This document shows positions 32,787 through 41,712 of a stretch of 52,627 nt of DNA, one piece after another. The DNA is from Pseudomonadota bacterium (lineage in GTDB: Bacteria; Myxococcota_A; UBA796; SXON01), in assembly GCA_030684355.1 (NCBI GenBank), contig JAUXTN010000077.1, positions 1 to 52,627 of the forward strand, read 5' to 3'. Every line of letters begins with the position of its first letter. Position 1 is the first letter of the stretch. A program made the position numbers and the translations under genes. The notes under the pieces are model-generated. The model was not told the DNA's origin. It ran no database searches and worked only from the letters and a program-made list of their open reading frames with translations.

Positions 32787-33787
32787 GCGTGACGTTGACA
32801 GGGGTGCGCCGCGCGGTCGGCGCCCACACCATCCTCGACGGCCTCGATCTCGTCGCGGAGAAGGGCTCGATCCTCGCGTTGTTGGGACCGTCGGGGTCAG
32901 GCAAGACCTCCTGCTTGCGTGTCATCGCCGGCTTGGATCCGGTGGACGGCGGCACGGTGCGCCTCGGGGACCGCGATGTCACCCATGTCCCGCCGGAGAA
33001 GCGCGGGGTCGGCATGGTGTTCCAGACCTGGGCGCTCTGGCCGCACCGCACCGTGCGCGCGAACGTGGCGTGGCCGCTCCAGCTCCGCGGCATCGCGGAT
33101 GCCAACGCGCGCGCCGACGCCTTGTTGGGCCGCGTCCAGTTGGGTGGCACCGGCGACCGCTACCCCCACACCATGTCCGGCGGCCAACAGCAGCGCGTCG
33201 CGTTGGCGCGGGCGCTCGCGATCGAGCCCGACGTGCTCCTGCTCGACGAGCCCCTCTCCAGCCTCGACGCAGCGCTGCGCGACGAGCTCCGCGCGCTCCT
33301 CGCCGAGGTGATCCGCGAGCGGGGCCTCACCGCCGTGCTCGTGAGCCACGACCCCGAGGAGGCGCTCTCGCTGGCCGATCGCGTCGCGATCCTCCAGGCG
33401 GGGAAGGTGACCCAGGTGGGGACACCCGCCGAGGTGTACGCGACCCCGAGGACCGAGGCGGCGGCGCGGCTCACGGGCCCGGTCGCGGTGGTGGGCGCGA
33501 CGCGGCGCGGCGGGCGGGTCGACCTGCTCGGCTGGCACGGCGCGAGCGCGGGCCCCGACGGGGCGGTGCGCGTGGCCATCCGGCCCGAGGACGTCGGCTT
33601 CTCCGACGGCAAGGACGCCGCCCACGGCGTGCCGTTCACCGTCGAGCGCGCGAGCTTCCGCGGGGCGCGGACGCGCTACCGGGTGCGCGCGGAGGAGGTC
33701 GTGGTGGAGGTCGAGCGCGAGGCGCCGCCGATCGGGCGGCTGCGCGTGGGGCGGGCGGTCGTGTTGGAGGCTACGGAGTCGCGATGA
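32783..33787 (+). CDS. ABC transporter ATP-binding protein (FbpC-like)
   Basis: The product is 334 aa. Walker A is GPSGSGKT at 35-42, the Q-loop lies in VFQTWALWPHRTV (about 79-91), the signature is SGGQQQR (132-138), Walker B is VLLLDEP (151-157), and the His switch is in SHDPEEAL. The C-terminal 100 residues form a TOBE-like domain (VRVAIRPEDVGF), usual for ATPases of the CUT1/FbpC class. The start overlaps the permease stop (ATGA) and its stop overlaps the next start (ATGA). It energises the import of the ligand bound by the 30232-31200 lipoprotein. Confidence 0.94.
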   Translation: MSVTLTGVRRAVGAHTILDGLDLVAEKGSILALLGPSGSGKTSCLRVIAGLDPVDGGTVRLGDRDVTHVPPEKRGVGMVFQTWALWPHRTVRANVAWPLQLRGIADANARADALLGRVQLGGTGDRYPHTMSGGQQQRVALARALAIEPDVLLLDEPLSSLDAALRDELRALLAEVIRERGLTAVLVSHDPEEALSLADRVAILQAGKVTQVGTPAEVYATPRTEAAARLTGPVAVVGATRRGGRVDLLGWHGASAGPDGAVRVAIRPEDVGFSDGKDAAHGVPFTVERASFRGARTRYRVRAEEVVVEVEREAPPIGRLRVGRAVVLEATESR

Positions 33788-34332
33788 CCCCCGCCCTCCA
33801 CGTCTACGTCTATCGCGAGGGCCTCCTCGCGCGCTTCGGCCACGATCTCCGGCTCACCGTGCCCCGCTTCGAGGTGACCCTCCGCGGCGGCCGCGTCACC
33901 GCCTCGTTCGAGGTCGGCTCGATCCGCGTGGACGGCGCGGCCACGGGCGAGAAGGTCGACGCCGGCGCGATCTCCGATGCGGACAAGGTCGCCATCCGCG
34001 GCCGGATCACCGACGAGATCCTCCTCGCGGCGAAGCACCCGCTGGTGACGCTCGAGGGCGAGCTGGTGCCCCATCCCCAGAGCCCGGTCGTGCGCGCGCG
34101 CATCACGATGAAGGGCCGCACGGTCGACGAGGAGATCCCGGCGAGCCGCATCCCCGGCATCCTGCGCGTGAACACCGTGATCGTGCCGTCCCGCTGGGGC
34201 ATCGCGCCCTACAAGACGCTCGCCGGCGCCATCCGCTTGCAGGACCGCTGGCGGGTCCAACTGTACCTGCCTTGGGAGCCCCCGCTGGACGCGCTCCCGG
34301 GGGCGGAGAAGACGTGGGTGGGCGTGGGGTGA
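33784..34332 (+). CDS. YceI-like domain protein coupled to the ABC operon
   Basis: The product is 182 aa. The segment EGLLARFGHDLRLTVPRFEV matches the YceI lipocalin-like family pattern (xGLxxxxGHDhxl). EVGSIRVDGAATGEK and LLAAKHPLVTLEGEL follow in the expected order. YceI proteins bind isoprenoid-type ligands in a beta-barrel and are usually exported. No signal peptide is present at this start and the ATGA overlap with the ATPase fixes the start, so this version should stay cytoplasmic. Its link with an ABC importer is unusual. It may bind the imported ligand or a membrane lipid; this is inference. Confidence 0.75.
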   Translation: MTPALHVYVYREGLLARFGHDLRLTVPRFEVTLRGGRVTASFEVGSIRVDGAATGEKVDAGAISDADKVAIRGRITDEILLAAKHPLVTLEGELVPHPQSPVVRARITMKGRTVDEEIPASRIPGILRVNTVIVPSRWGIAPYKTLAGAIRLQDRWRVQLYLPWEPPLDALPGAEKTWVGVG

Positions 34333-34354
34333 GGCGTCGGCGGCCGTCAGGCTC

Positions 34355-34999
34355 CTACCCCGTGTACGCGCAGACCCCCATGCGCGGCGAGTTCACGACC
34401 GGGAGGGCGTCCGCCGCGAAGTCATCCAGGCAGTCGCACGGTGCGTCGCACGTCGGGCAGGCCATGGCCGAGCAGTACGGACACACCCGCGTGGCCGCGG
34501 CCGTGCACGCTTCCCCGTCGCACGGCCAGACGATCGGCGCGTTGCGCGCGAGCAGCGTGACCTTCGCACGCCCGGGCGCGATCGTGCCGAGCACGCGCCC
34601 GCGCAGGGCGGTCGTAGACCCGAAGTCGTATTCGTAGCCGAAGCCGGCCCCCGGTTGGAGCACCGAGCCGACCTTGGCCGCCATGGAGCGAGGCTTCGGC
34701 CCCCAGCCGAAGTCCTGCCACCCCTCGGTGGACGACTCGAAGCGGGTGCCGGCGATCTCGAACGCGCTCATGTGTCCGCAGCACTCGAGCCACAGGGCGC
34801 GGAGCGTCTTGTCCAGGTCCAGCAACGTCGCCGTGGGGGCGAGCGCGAAGTGCATCCACCAGGTGCCGGGCCCTACGTCCACGGCGACCAGCAGGCCGGG
34901 GCCGGCCCCGATGCAGGCGGCGAGGTGGGTGCCCATCGCGGCGTTGGCGAAGTCCTTTCCACACTTGTCGCAGCGGCCTCGCGTCTTCGGGGAGGCCAT
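34355..34999 (-). CDS. Plasmid pRiA4b ORF-3-like protein with zinc-finger ends
   Basis: The product is 214 aa. An N-terminal CxxC...H...C finger (CDKCGKDFANAAMGTHLAAC) is followed by a pRiA4b ORF-3-type domain. It includes ATLLDLDKTLRALWLECCGHMSAFEI and YEYDFGSTTALRGRVLG. The C-terminus is Cys-rich (CPYCSAMACPTCDAPCDC), probably another zinc-binding segment. The family is widespread in bacteria and related to a passenger domain found in some IS elements; no function is established. GGAG about ten bases before the ATG at 34999 supports the start. It converges on the YceI-like gene with 22 bp between the two stops. Confidence 0.85.
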   Translation of the reverse strand: MASPKTRGRCDKCGKDFANAAMGTHLAACIGAGPGLLVAVDVGPGTWWMHFALAPTATLLDLDKTLRALWLECCGHMSAFEIAGTRFESSTEGWQDFGWGPKPRSMAAKVGSVLQPGAGFGYEYDFGSTTALRGRVLGTIAPGRAKVTLLARNAPIVWPCDGEACTAAATRVCPYCSAMACPTCDAPCDCLDDFAADALPVVNSPRMGVCAYTG

Positions 35000-35023
35000 G
35001 GTCCACTCCGGAACGCGCGCCGC

Positions 35024-36793
35024 CTAACGCGCTCCGGAGCCCGGCGCCCGGCCGACCGCCCGCCGCCGCGTCACGAGCCCCACCAACGCGGGAAGCAGCA
35101 CCCAGCCGAGCGCCCTTCCACTGCCGATGGATGAGCAGGTCCCTGTCTCTTCGACGGGCTCTACCTCCACCGGCTCGGGCGCCACCGGCGCGCCCACCAC
35201 CGTGAACGTCACGCTCTCGCTCGACGGCCCCGTTCCCCACGGGTCCACCGCCGCCACGCTCCACGTCACCACGTCGCCTTCGACGACCTCCGCCGCGAGG
35301 TCGAGCCACGTCCCGGTGACCTCGTCCTCGACGGCCGCGCCGCTATCGACCGACCACGTGACCACGTAGGAGAGCGCGTCGGCGTCGGGGTCGACCGGTG
35401 CGGTCCACACGAGGAGGACGCGCGGCAACTCCGCGGTGTCGGCGACCAACGTGGGGGTCGGCGCCCCGGGCGCGGCGTTCGCGACGGCGGCCACGGCGGC
35501 CCCGGCGTCCACGCGGCCGCACCCGTAGTAGGGGCTCCGCCCGTCGCCGTCCCACCCCGCGAGGTCGGCGTCGATCTTGATGCCCGTGTCACACAACACA
35601 TCCCGCGCTTGCTTGGCCGTGATGCGCGGGTTGGCCTCGAACATGAGCGCCATCACGCCCGCCACGACCGGCGTGGAGGCGCTCGTGCCGGAGAAGCCGT
35701 CCGCGAAGGCGTCGTCGCCCTCGAACGAGCCGTAGCCGCCGGGCAGGAGGTCGGTCGTGAGGATCGACGTGGGCGCGGCGATGTCGACGGACTCTCCGTA
35801 GCTGGAGTACCAGGCCCGCGAGTCGTACCACTCCACCGCGGATACCACGACGGCCTTGCGGTTGCGCAACATGCCATCGCCCGCGATGTCACACGCGCCA
35901 TTGCCCGCCGCGAACACCACCGCCGAACCAAGCCCGCCGCGGCCCTGCTCCTCGGCGTACTCGAACATGTCGCTGAACACGTCGTCCGCGGGGATGGACT
36001 CGCACGCCGTGCCGAACCCCCACGAGTTGGAGAGCACGGAGGCGCCGGCGTCGACGGCCTCGGTGAAGGCGTTGTAGAGGTCGTCGAGGGAGGTCTCCCC
36101 GCCGATGAGCCGGATCGCGTAGACGTCGGCGTCGTAGGCCACCCCGGCAACCCCGTAGCCGTTGTTTCCGAGGGCGGCGGCGATGCCCGCGGCGCCGGTG
36201 CCGTGGGGCCCGGAGGAGTCCTCGAAGTCGGGGCTGGGATCGTCGTCGCGGCCGATGTAGTCGTAGCCCGCGATGACGGAGAGATCGGGGTGATCGAGCT
36301 GCACGCCCGAGTCGAGCACCGCGATCAGTTGGCCGGCGCCCGTCGCGTAGCGCCAGGCGACCTCGGCGTCGATGTCCACGTCCACCGTGCGGCCGCCCTG
36401 GCCCGTGTTCTCCAGGTGCCACTCGCGGTCGACCCAGGGGTCGTCCGGGAGCATCGCGGGGACCAGCGTGAACACGAGGTCGGGGAGGGCGTAGCGGACG
36501 CCCCGGCCCTGGAGGGTGCGGGCCAGCGCGAGATCGTCGGTGCCGGCGCTCGGCTCCACGCGGAGGAGCCCGCCTGCCAGCGACGTGACGCGCGCGACCC
36601 CGGGCGTCGCCGCGACGGTCGCCGGATCGCCGCGCACGAGCAGGCGCCCCGTGCGGCCCTTCACGGTGCCGGCCGCGACGAGGTCTCCGAAGGACACGGC
36701 ATCCTGGCCCGCGCCGGGGGAGAACGTGTCATCCGCGGCAGCCACTCCGATGAGGCCAGGGGCGAGGAGGGCGAGGGCGACGAGGCTCGGCAT
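35024..36793 (-). CDS. S8 subtilisin-family protease with FnIII-like tail and MYXO-CTERM-like end
   Basis: The product is 589 aa. A Sec signal (MPSLVALALLAPGLIGVAAA) and a propeptide-like region precede the catalytic domain. The triad is Asp161 in AVLDSG, His197 in PHGTG and Ser371 in GTSAS, with oxyanion Asn298 in AAGNG, so the enzyme should be active. A fibronectin-type-III-like domain occupies about 460-545 (PRVLLVWTAPVDPDADALSY). The end (GTCSS patch, about 18 hydrophobic residues, then TRRRAVGR) resembles a MYXO-CTERM sorting signal, so the protease is probably displayed on the outer surface. The ATG is preceded by TATCCT 7 nt upstream, in a 37-bp divergent spacer. Confidence 0.92.
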   Translation of the reverse strand: MPSLVALALLAPGLIGVAAADDTFSPGAGQDAVSFGDLVAAGTVKGRTGRLLVRGDPATVAATPGVARVTSLAGGLLRVEPSAGTDDLALARTLQGRGVRYALPDLVFTLVPAMLPDDPWVDREWHLENTGQGGRTVDVDIDAEVAWRYATGAGQLIAVLDSGVQLDHPDLSVIAGYDYIGRDDDPSPDFEDSSGPHGTGAAGIAAALGNNGYGVAGVAYDADVYAIRLIGGETSLDDLYNAFTEAVDAGASVLSNSWGFGTACESIPADDVFSDMFEYAEEQGRGGLGSAVVFAAGNGACDIAGDGMLRNRKAVVVSAVEWYDSRAWYSSYGESVDIAAPTSILTTDLLPGGYGSFEGDDAFADGFSGTSASTPVVAGVMALMFEANPRITAKQARDVLCDTGIKIDADLAGWDGDGRSPYYGCGRVDAGAAVAAVANAAPGAPTPTLVADTAELPRVLLVWTAPVDPDADALSYVVTWSVDSGAAVEDEVTGTWLDLAAEVVEGDVVTWSVAAVDPWGTGPSSESVTFTVVGAPVAPEPVEVEPVEETGTCSSIGSGRALGWVLLPALVGLVTRRRAVGRAPGSGAR

Positions 36794-36800
36794 GCGCGGG

Positions 36801-36806
36801 AGGATA
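36801..36806 (-). promoter_or_regulatory. TATCCT box 7 nt before the S8 protease ATG
   Basis: TAnnnT hexamer in the 37-bp spacer between divergent genes; the opposite gene has TAGACT at 36817-36822. Both -35 regions would have to lie inside the opposite gene's coding sequence. Confidence 0.5.
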
Positions 36807-36816
36807 GCGGAACGCG

Positions 36817-36822
36817 TAGACT
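36817..36822 (+). promoter_or_regulatory. TAGACT box 8 nt before the start at 36831
   Basis: TAnnnT hexamer, the same as at 12394-12399. It is back-to-back with the TATCCT box of the protease gene; the two starts are only 37 bp apart. Confidence 0.5.
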
Positions 36823-36830
36823 CTCGCGCG

Positions 36831-38219
36831 ATGCGTATGCACCTGCTCCCGCTCCTCCTCCTGGCGCACCTCGGCTGCGACGGCGACGACCCCCCGGTAG
36901 AGACGCCCGACCCCGAGGTGCCTTCGGCGCGGTGCGGCGACGGCGTGTTGGACCCCGACGAGGCGTGCGACGCGGGGGACGCCAACGACGACGTGACGCC
37001 CGACGCCTGCCGCAGCACCTGCCTCCTGGCCTCCTGCGGTGACACCGTCGTGGATGCCGGCGAGGGGTGTGACGACGGCGCCGCGCTCGGCGGCGACGGC
37101 TGCGATGCGAGCTGCGCCATCGAGGCCGGGACGCTCGAATTCGAGCCCAATGACGCGGCGGCCGAGGCCACGCCGCTCCTCGACGTGGGCCACGGCTCGC
37201 TCCCCGAAGACGACGTCGACTGCTGGTCGGTCGCTGTGCCACGGTGCGGGGCGGTGCGTGTCACCGAGTTGGCGCCGTGCGGGTCTGCGCTCACGATGGC
37301 GCTCTACGGGCCCGACGGGGCGCGGCTCGCGGCGGGGGCGCCGGGGGACGACGGCTGCGCCGTGCTCGATCCCGCGGATCAGCCGGGCGCGCGCTGGGTC
37401 GTGGAGGGGAGCTGGGCGGTGTGTGTCCAGGCCGTCAATGGCGGGGTGGTGCCGGGGTACACGGTCGGCGTGTCGATCGAGGACGCGACGACGTTGGACG
37501 CCGAAGCCGGCGCGGACCTGGACGACGACGGCGAGCCCGACTCCTGCGACCTCGACCGCGACGGGGACGGCATCGGCGACCTCGACGACACCTGTCCGGA
37601 CGTGTCCAACGGCCCCGACACGGTCCTCGCGCTCGGCGCCACCGGCTACGTGCGCACCTGGCTCGCCGCCGGCCCCTACACCGGCGATCCCACGACGGAC
37701 ACCTGTCGTCCCGCGGACGTTGCGCGCGTCGGGGAGGACCTGGAGGGGTTCGCCCCCGAGGTGGGCGCCGCGGCGGGGGAGGGGACGTGGCGCGTGCACC
37801 TCCTCACGGGAGACAGCTTCGACCTCACCGCCGACTACGCCACGGTCGACGCGCCGCGCGAGGCCTACGCGATGGTGTACCTCTCGAGCGAGACGGCCCG
37901 CGCCGCCACGCTCGCGGTGGGTGCCGACGACGGCGTGTTCGCGTGGTGGAACGGAACGCGGGTGCTCGACATCGCGAGCTGTCAGGGCGTGGTCGCGGAC
38001 CAATTCCAGGCGCCGGTGGACGTCCAGATCGGCTGGAACACGCTGCTGCTCAAGATCCGCGATCAGGGCGGGGGCTGGGGACACAGTGCCCGCTTGTTGG
38101 ACGAGGCCGGCGCGGCGATCACGGACCTCGTGCCGGGGCTCGATCCGGGGGGCGTGTGGCTGCCCGATCAGACCGACTCGGACGGCGACGGGGAAGGGGA
38201 CGCGTGTGACGACGGGTAG
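36831..38219 (+). CDS. Cys-rich (DUF4215-type) surface lipoprotein
   Basis: The product is 462 aa. MRMHLLPLLLLAHLGC is a lipoprotein signal with Cys16. Residues about 34-105 hold two myxococcus cysteine-rich (DUF4215) repeats, CGDGVLDPDEACDAGD and CGDTVVDAGEGCDDG, ending GDGCDASC. A beta-rich domain with paired Cys follows (CWSVAVPRCGAVRVTEL). A Ca-loop stretch with DLDDDGEPDSCDLDRDGDGIGD resembles thrombospondin type-3 repeats. The C-terminal part is a jelly-roll-like domain (VGADDGVFAWWNGTRVLDI) ending in another DSDGDGEGDACDDG. It is probably a calcium-binding cell-surface protein. An alternative ATG six bases downstream is possible. Confidence 0.85.
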   Translation: MRMHLLPLLLLAHLGCDGDDPPVETPDPEVPSARCGDGVLDPDEACDAGDANDDVTPDACRSTCLLASCGDTVVDAGEGCDDGAALGGDGCDASCAIEAGTLEFEPNDAAAEATPLLDVGHGSLPEDDVDCWSVAVPRCGAVRVTELAPCGSALTMALYGPDGARLAAGAPGDDGCAVLDPADQPGARWVVEGSWAVCVQAVNGGVVPGYTVGVSIEDATTLDAEAGADLDDDGEPDSCDLDRDGDGIGDLDDTCPDVSNGPDTVLALGATGYVRTWLAAGPYTGDPTTDTCRPADVARVGEDLEGFAPEVGAAAGEGTWRVHLLTGDSFDLTADYATVDAPREAYAMVYLSSETARAATLAVGADDGVFAWWNGTRVLDIASCQGVVADQFQAPVDVQIGWNTLLLKIRDQGGGWGHSARLLDEAGAAITDLVPGLDPGGVWLPDQTDSDGDGEGDACDDG

Positions 38220-38269
38220 CCAGCCCGGCCTGCCGCGACCGGGTTCCTGCGCGCGCGTGTAGATGGCGC

Positions 38270-38275
38270 TTGACA
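38270..38275 (+). promoter_or_regulatory. Consensus -35 TTGACA
   Basis: A perfect TTGACA with GAAAGT 17 bp downstream (38293-38298, 3 of 6 to TATAAT). Transcription would start at or next to the ATG at 38306. It is the only recognisable -35 consensus I noted among these genes. Confidence 0.4.
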
Positions 38276-38305
38276 AGCGCGGGAACCGACGAGAAAGTCC
38301 CGCGC

Positions 38306-39250
38306 ATGCTCACCCTGCTCCTCCTCGCCTGCACCGGTCCCGCCACAACCGACGCCCCCGACACGGGCGCCACCGATTCGGCGGACACGTCCGACACCGT
38401 CGACACGGAGCCCGAGGTCATCCTCTGGGCGAAGTACAAGGTCGACACGTCGTCCACGCTGCGCGGCGTCTACTCGTCCGGGCAGGGGGTGTACCTGGTC
38501 GGGAGCCGCGGCCAGGCTTGGGTCGGCTCGGCGACCGACGCGTGGGCCGCCTACGCGCTGCCCGCGGAGCTCGTGGGCGTGGACATCAACGGGCTCTGGG
38601 GCAACGGCGCCGCCGAGACGCTCCAGCTCGCGGTGGCCGCGGACAACGGCCTCGTCGGCGTGCTCAGCGGCGGCCTCTGGACCGTCTACACGCTCGGCGC
38701 CGGCGCGAACCTCTCGGTCGACGGTACCTCGCTCGCCAACCTCTTCGTGGTCGGCGACAACGGCATCCAGCACTTCGACGGCGTGGCGTGGACCGTCGAG
38801 AACCTCCCGCCCGTCACCATGAACGGGGTGTGGGCGTACGAGGGCGGCGCGTTCGCCGCGGGCAACGAAGGCGTGGTCATGAAGCGCGCGGACGGCGGCA
38901 CGTGGGCCGAGTCCGAGACCAACAAGGTCGCGAACTTCTACGGCATCTCCGGCGCGGGCGGCAGCGACGTGTGGGTAGCCGGCGACCAGGGCGTCATCCT
39001 CCATTGGAACGGCACGAGCTGGACGCAGGTCGAGAGCGGCACGACGGAGACGCTGAACGCGCTCTACGTGGGCGCGACGGACAGCATCCTCGCGGTCGGG
39101 AACGACGGCGTGACGCTGAAGTACTCGGGGGCCGGCTGGAAGGAGCTCGCGAACGAGACCAACCAGAACCTCTACGCCGTGCACGGCGTGTCCGCGGCCA
39201 ACGCCTGGGCGGTCGGCAACGGCGGCCTCGCGATGCAGTACAAGGAGTAG
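38306..39250 (+). CDS. Lipoprotein with beta-propeller-like repeats
   Basis: The product is 314 aa. MLTLLLLAC gives a lipobox with Cys9, then a Thr/Asp-rich linker (PDTGATDSADTSDTVDTEPE). From residue about 50 there are six or seven repeats of roughly 42 residues. Each pairs an Asn-Gly or Asp-Gly turn with a Trp strand (GVILHWNGTSWTQVESGTTE, GVTLKYSGAGWKELANE). The pattern is like BNR/Ycf48-type beta-propellers of secreted proteins. No active-site residues are visible. A TTG start at 38270 would extend the frame by 12 residues (MTSAGTDEKVPR) but the signal fits the ATG better. It follows a Cys-rich lipoprotein gene on the same strand, 86 bp away. Confidence 0.82.
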   Translation: MLTLLLLACTGPATTDAPDTGATDSADTSDTVDTEPEVILWAKYKVDTSSTLRGVYSSGQGVYLVGSRGQAWVGSATDAWAAYALPAELVGVDINGLWGNGAAETLQLAVAADNGLVGVLSGGLWTVYTLGAGANLSVDGTSLANLFVVGDNGIQHFDGVAWTVENLPPVTMNGVWAYEGGAFAAGNEGVVMKRADGGTWAESETNKVANFYGISGAGGSDVWVAGDQGVILHWNGTSWTQVESGTTETLNALYVGATDSILAVGNDGVTLKYSGAGWKELANETNQNLYAVHGVSAANAWAVGNGGLAMQYKE

Positions 39251-39313
39251 GGTCGAGCGGGCGGACGGTCGCACGGGCAAGGCCAAAGCGTGCCCGTCGG
39301 CATAGAAGCGCGG

Positions 39314-40033
39314 ATGTCCGAGCTCCTCTACGGTCCCCGCGCCGACCTCTACGACGCCATCTACGCCTGGAAGGACTACGCCGCCGAGGCCGAGCGCCTC
39401 CACGTGCTCCTCGCCGAGGAGGGCGTGGCCGACGGTGCGCGCGTGGTCGAGGCCGCGTGCGGCACCGGCAAGCACCTCGCCGAGCTGCGGCGCTGGTACA
39501 CGGTGGCGGGGGTCGATCTGAGCGCGGAGATGCTGGCGATCGCGCGGGCCCGCCTGCCGGATGTGCCCCTCACCCAGGCCGACATGCGCGACCCCATCTT
39601 CGGGCCGCGCGCCGACGCCCTCCTCTGCCTGTTCTCCTCCATCGCCTACCTCCACGACCGCGACGCGTTGACCGCCGCCCTGCGCGCCTTCGCCGCCAGC
39701 GTGCGCCCGGGCGGAACCGTGATCATCGAGCCGTGGATCGCGCCCGAGGACTTCAGCCCCGGCCGCGTCGGGATGGTGCGGACCGACACCGACGCGCTGA
39801 AGGTGTGTCGCATGCACAGCGCCACGCTCGAGGGGGACCGCTCCGTGCTCGACTTCGCGTGGCTCGTCGGCCGCCCCGGCAAGCCGATCGAGCACTTCAC
39901 GGAGCGGCACGCGCTGTGGCTCTGCCCCCGCCCCGTGTTCGCGGACGCCCTCGACACCGCCGGCTTCGACGCGCGCTTCGAGCCCGACGGGTTGATGAAG
40001 CAACGCGGGCTCTGGATCGCGCGGCGCCGATGA
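39314..40033 (+). CDS. Class I SAM-dependent methyltransferase
   Basis: The product is 239 aa. The SAM-binding motif I is VVEAACGTGKHLAEL (about 44-58), the acidic motif II is VAGVDLSAEMLAIARARL, then ADMRDPIFGPRADALLCLFSSIAYL and the post-motif GGTVIIEPW. The pattern is close to small N,N-dimethyltransferases of the TylM1/DesVI type, but the acceptor is unknown. The ATG at 39314 was chosen; an upstream GTG at 39290 would add eight residues. Its stop overlaps the next methyltransferase start by ATGA, so the two are coupled. Confidence 0.88.
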   Translation: MSELLYGPRADLYDAIYAWKDYAAEAERLHVLLAEEGVADGARVVEAACGTGKHLAELRRWYTVAGVDLSAEMLAIARARLPDVPLTQADMRDPIFGPRADALLCLFSSIAYLHDRDALTAALRAFAASVRPGGTVIIEPWIAPEDFSPGRVGMVRTDTDALKVCRMHSATLEGDRSVLDFAWLVGRPGKPIEHFTERHALWLCPRPVFADALDTAGFDARFEPDGLMKQRGLWIARRR

Positions 40034-40707
40034 CGCCGCCGACGTCCACCGGCGCCCGGACCATCCACCACGAAGATGGGGTCGCGTGGCTCCGGCGCGC
40101 ACCGCTCCCCGCGGGCCACGCGCTCGTCACGTCGCTGCCCGACCACTCCGAGCTCACCCTCGGGTTCGCCGGCTGGCGATCCTGGTTCATGGAGACCGCC
40201 GAGCTGGCATGCCGCCAGGTGGCCGACGAGAGCGTCGCCATCTTCTACCAGACCGACGTGAAGCACGAAGGGTGCTGGATCGACAAGGCCTACCTCGTCT
40301 CGCGCGGCGCCGAGGCCGCGGGCAGCGCGCTGTTGTGGCACAAGCTCGTCTGCCGCGTGCCGCCCGGCCAGGTCACCTTCGGCCGCCCCGCCTACGCGCA
40401 CATCCTGTGCTTCAGCCGCTCCCTCCGCCTCACCCCCGGCCAATCCTCCGCGGACGTGTTGCCCCGCCTCGGGGAGATGCCCTGGCCGCGCGCCATGGGG
40501 GTCGACGCCTGCGAGGCGGTGGTGACGTTCCTCCAGAAGTCCACGGCGTGTCGCACCGTGGTCGACCCGTTCTGTGGCATGGGGACCGTCCTGGCGGTCG
40601 CAAACCGCCACGGGCTCGACGCCGTGGGGGTCGAGCTCTCGGCGCGGCGCGCGTCCCGGGCGCGGCGGCTCCTGTTGGGAGGGCCGCCAGACGACGCGCC
40701 GGAGTGA
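40030..40707 (+). CDS. SAM-dependent methyltransferase, DNA-methylase-like fold
   Basis: The product is 225 aa. The order of motifs is that of DNA N4/N6-type and TRM11-like methylases: a short N-terminal segment containing VTSLPDHSELT (where related enzymes have the catalytic [D/N/S]PP[Y/F]), then VDPFCGMGTVLAVANRHGLDAVGVE for SAM binding near the C-terminus. The catalytic motif is altered (SLPD), so the target cannot be assumed to be DNA. The ATG overlaps the stop of the upstream methyltransferase, and the two may act on the same pathway. No specificity domain or restriction gene is nearby. Confidence 0.75.
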   Translation: MTPPTSTGARTIHHEDGVAWLRRAPLPAGHALVTSLPDHSELTLGFAGWRSWFMETAELACRQVADESVAIFYQTDVKHEGCWIDKAYLVSRGAEAAGSALLWHKLVCRVPPGQVTFGRPAYAHILCFSRSLRLTPGQSSADVLPRLGEMPWPRAMGVDACEAVVTFLQKSTACRTVVDPFCGMGTVLAVANRHGLDAVGVELSARRASRARRLLLGGPPDDAPE

Positions 40708-40731
40708 ATACGTTTAAACGAACGCGTATTC
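40705..40731. promoter_or_regulatory. Operator-like inverted repeat before the Thr/Asp lipoprotein
   Basis: TGAATACG and CGTATTCA form an 8-bp inverted repeat with 11 nt between; a palindrome CGTTTAAACG lies inside. It directly abuts the ATG at 40732. AT-rich compared with its surroundings. Confidence 0.5.
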
Positions 40732-41670
<939 letters not shown>

Positions 41671-41712
41671 CCGCACCGGGGCGCCGCTGGATGCGCGCGC
41701 CACCGCCGACGC

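Noticed and set aside
38270..38305. TTG start extending the lipoprotein at 38306 by 12 residues
   Set aside because: The extension is charged, destroys the short lipobox signal shared by the neighbours, and overlaps the TTGACA box.
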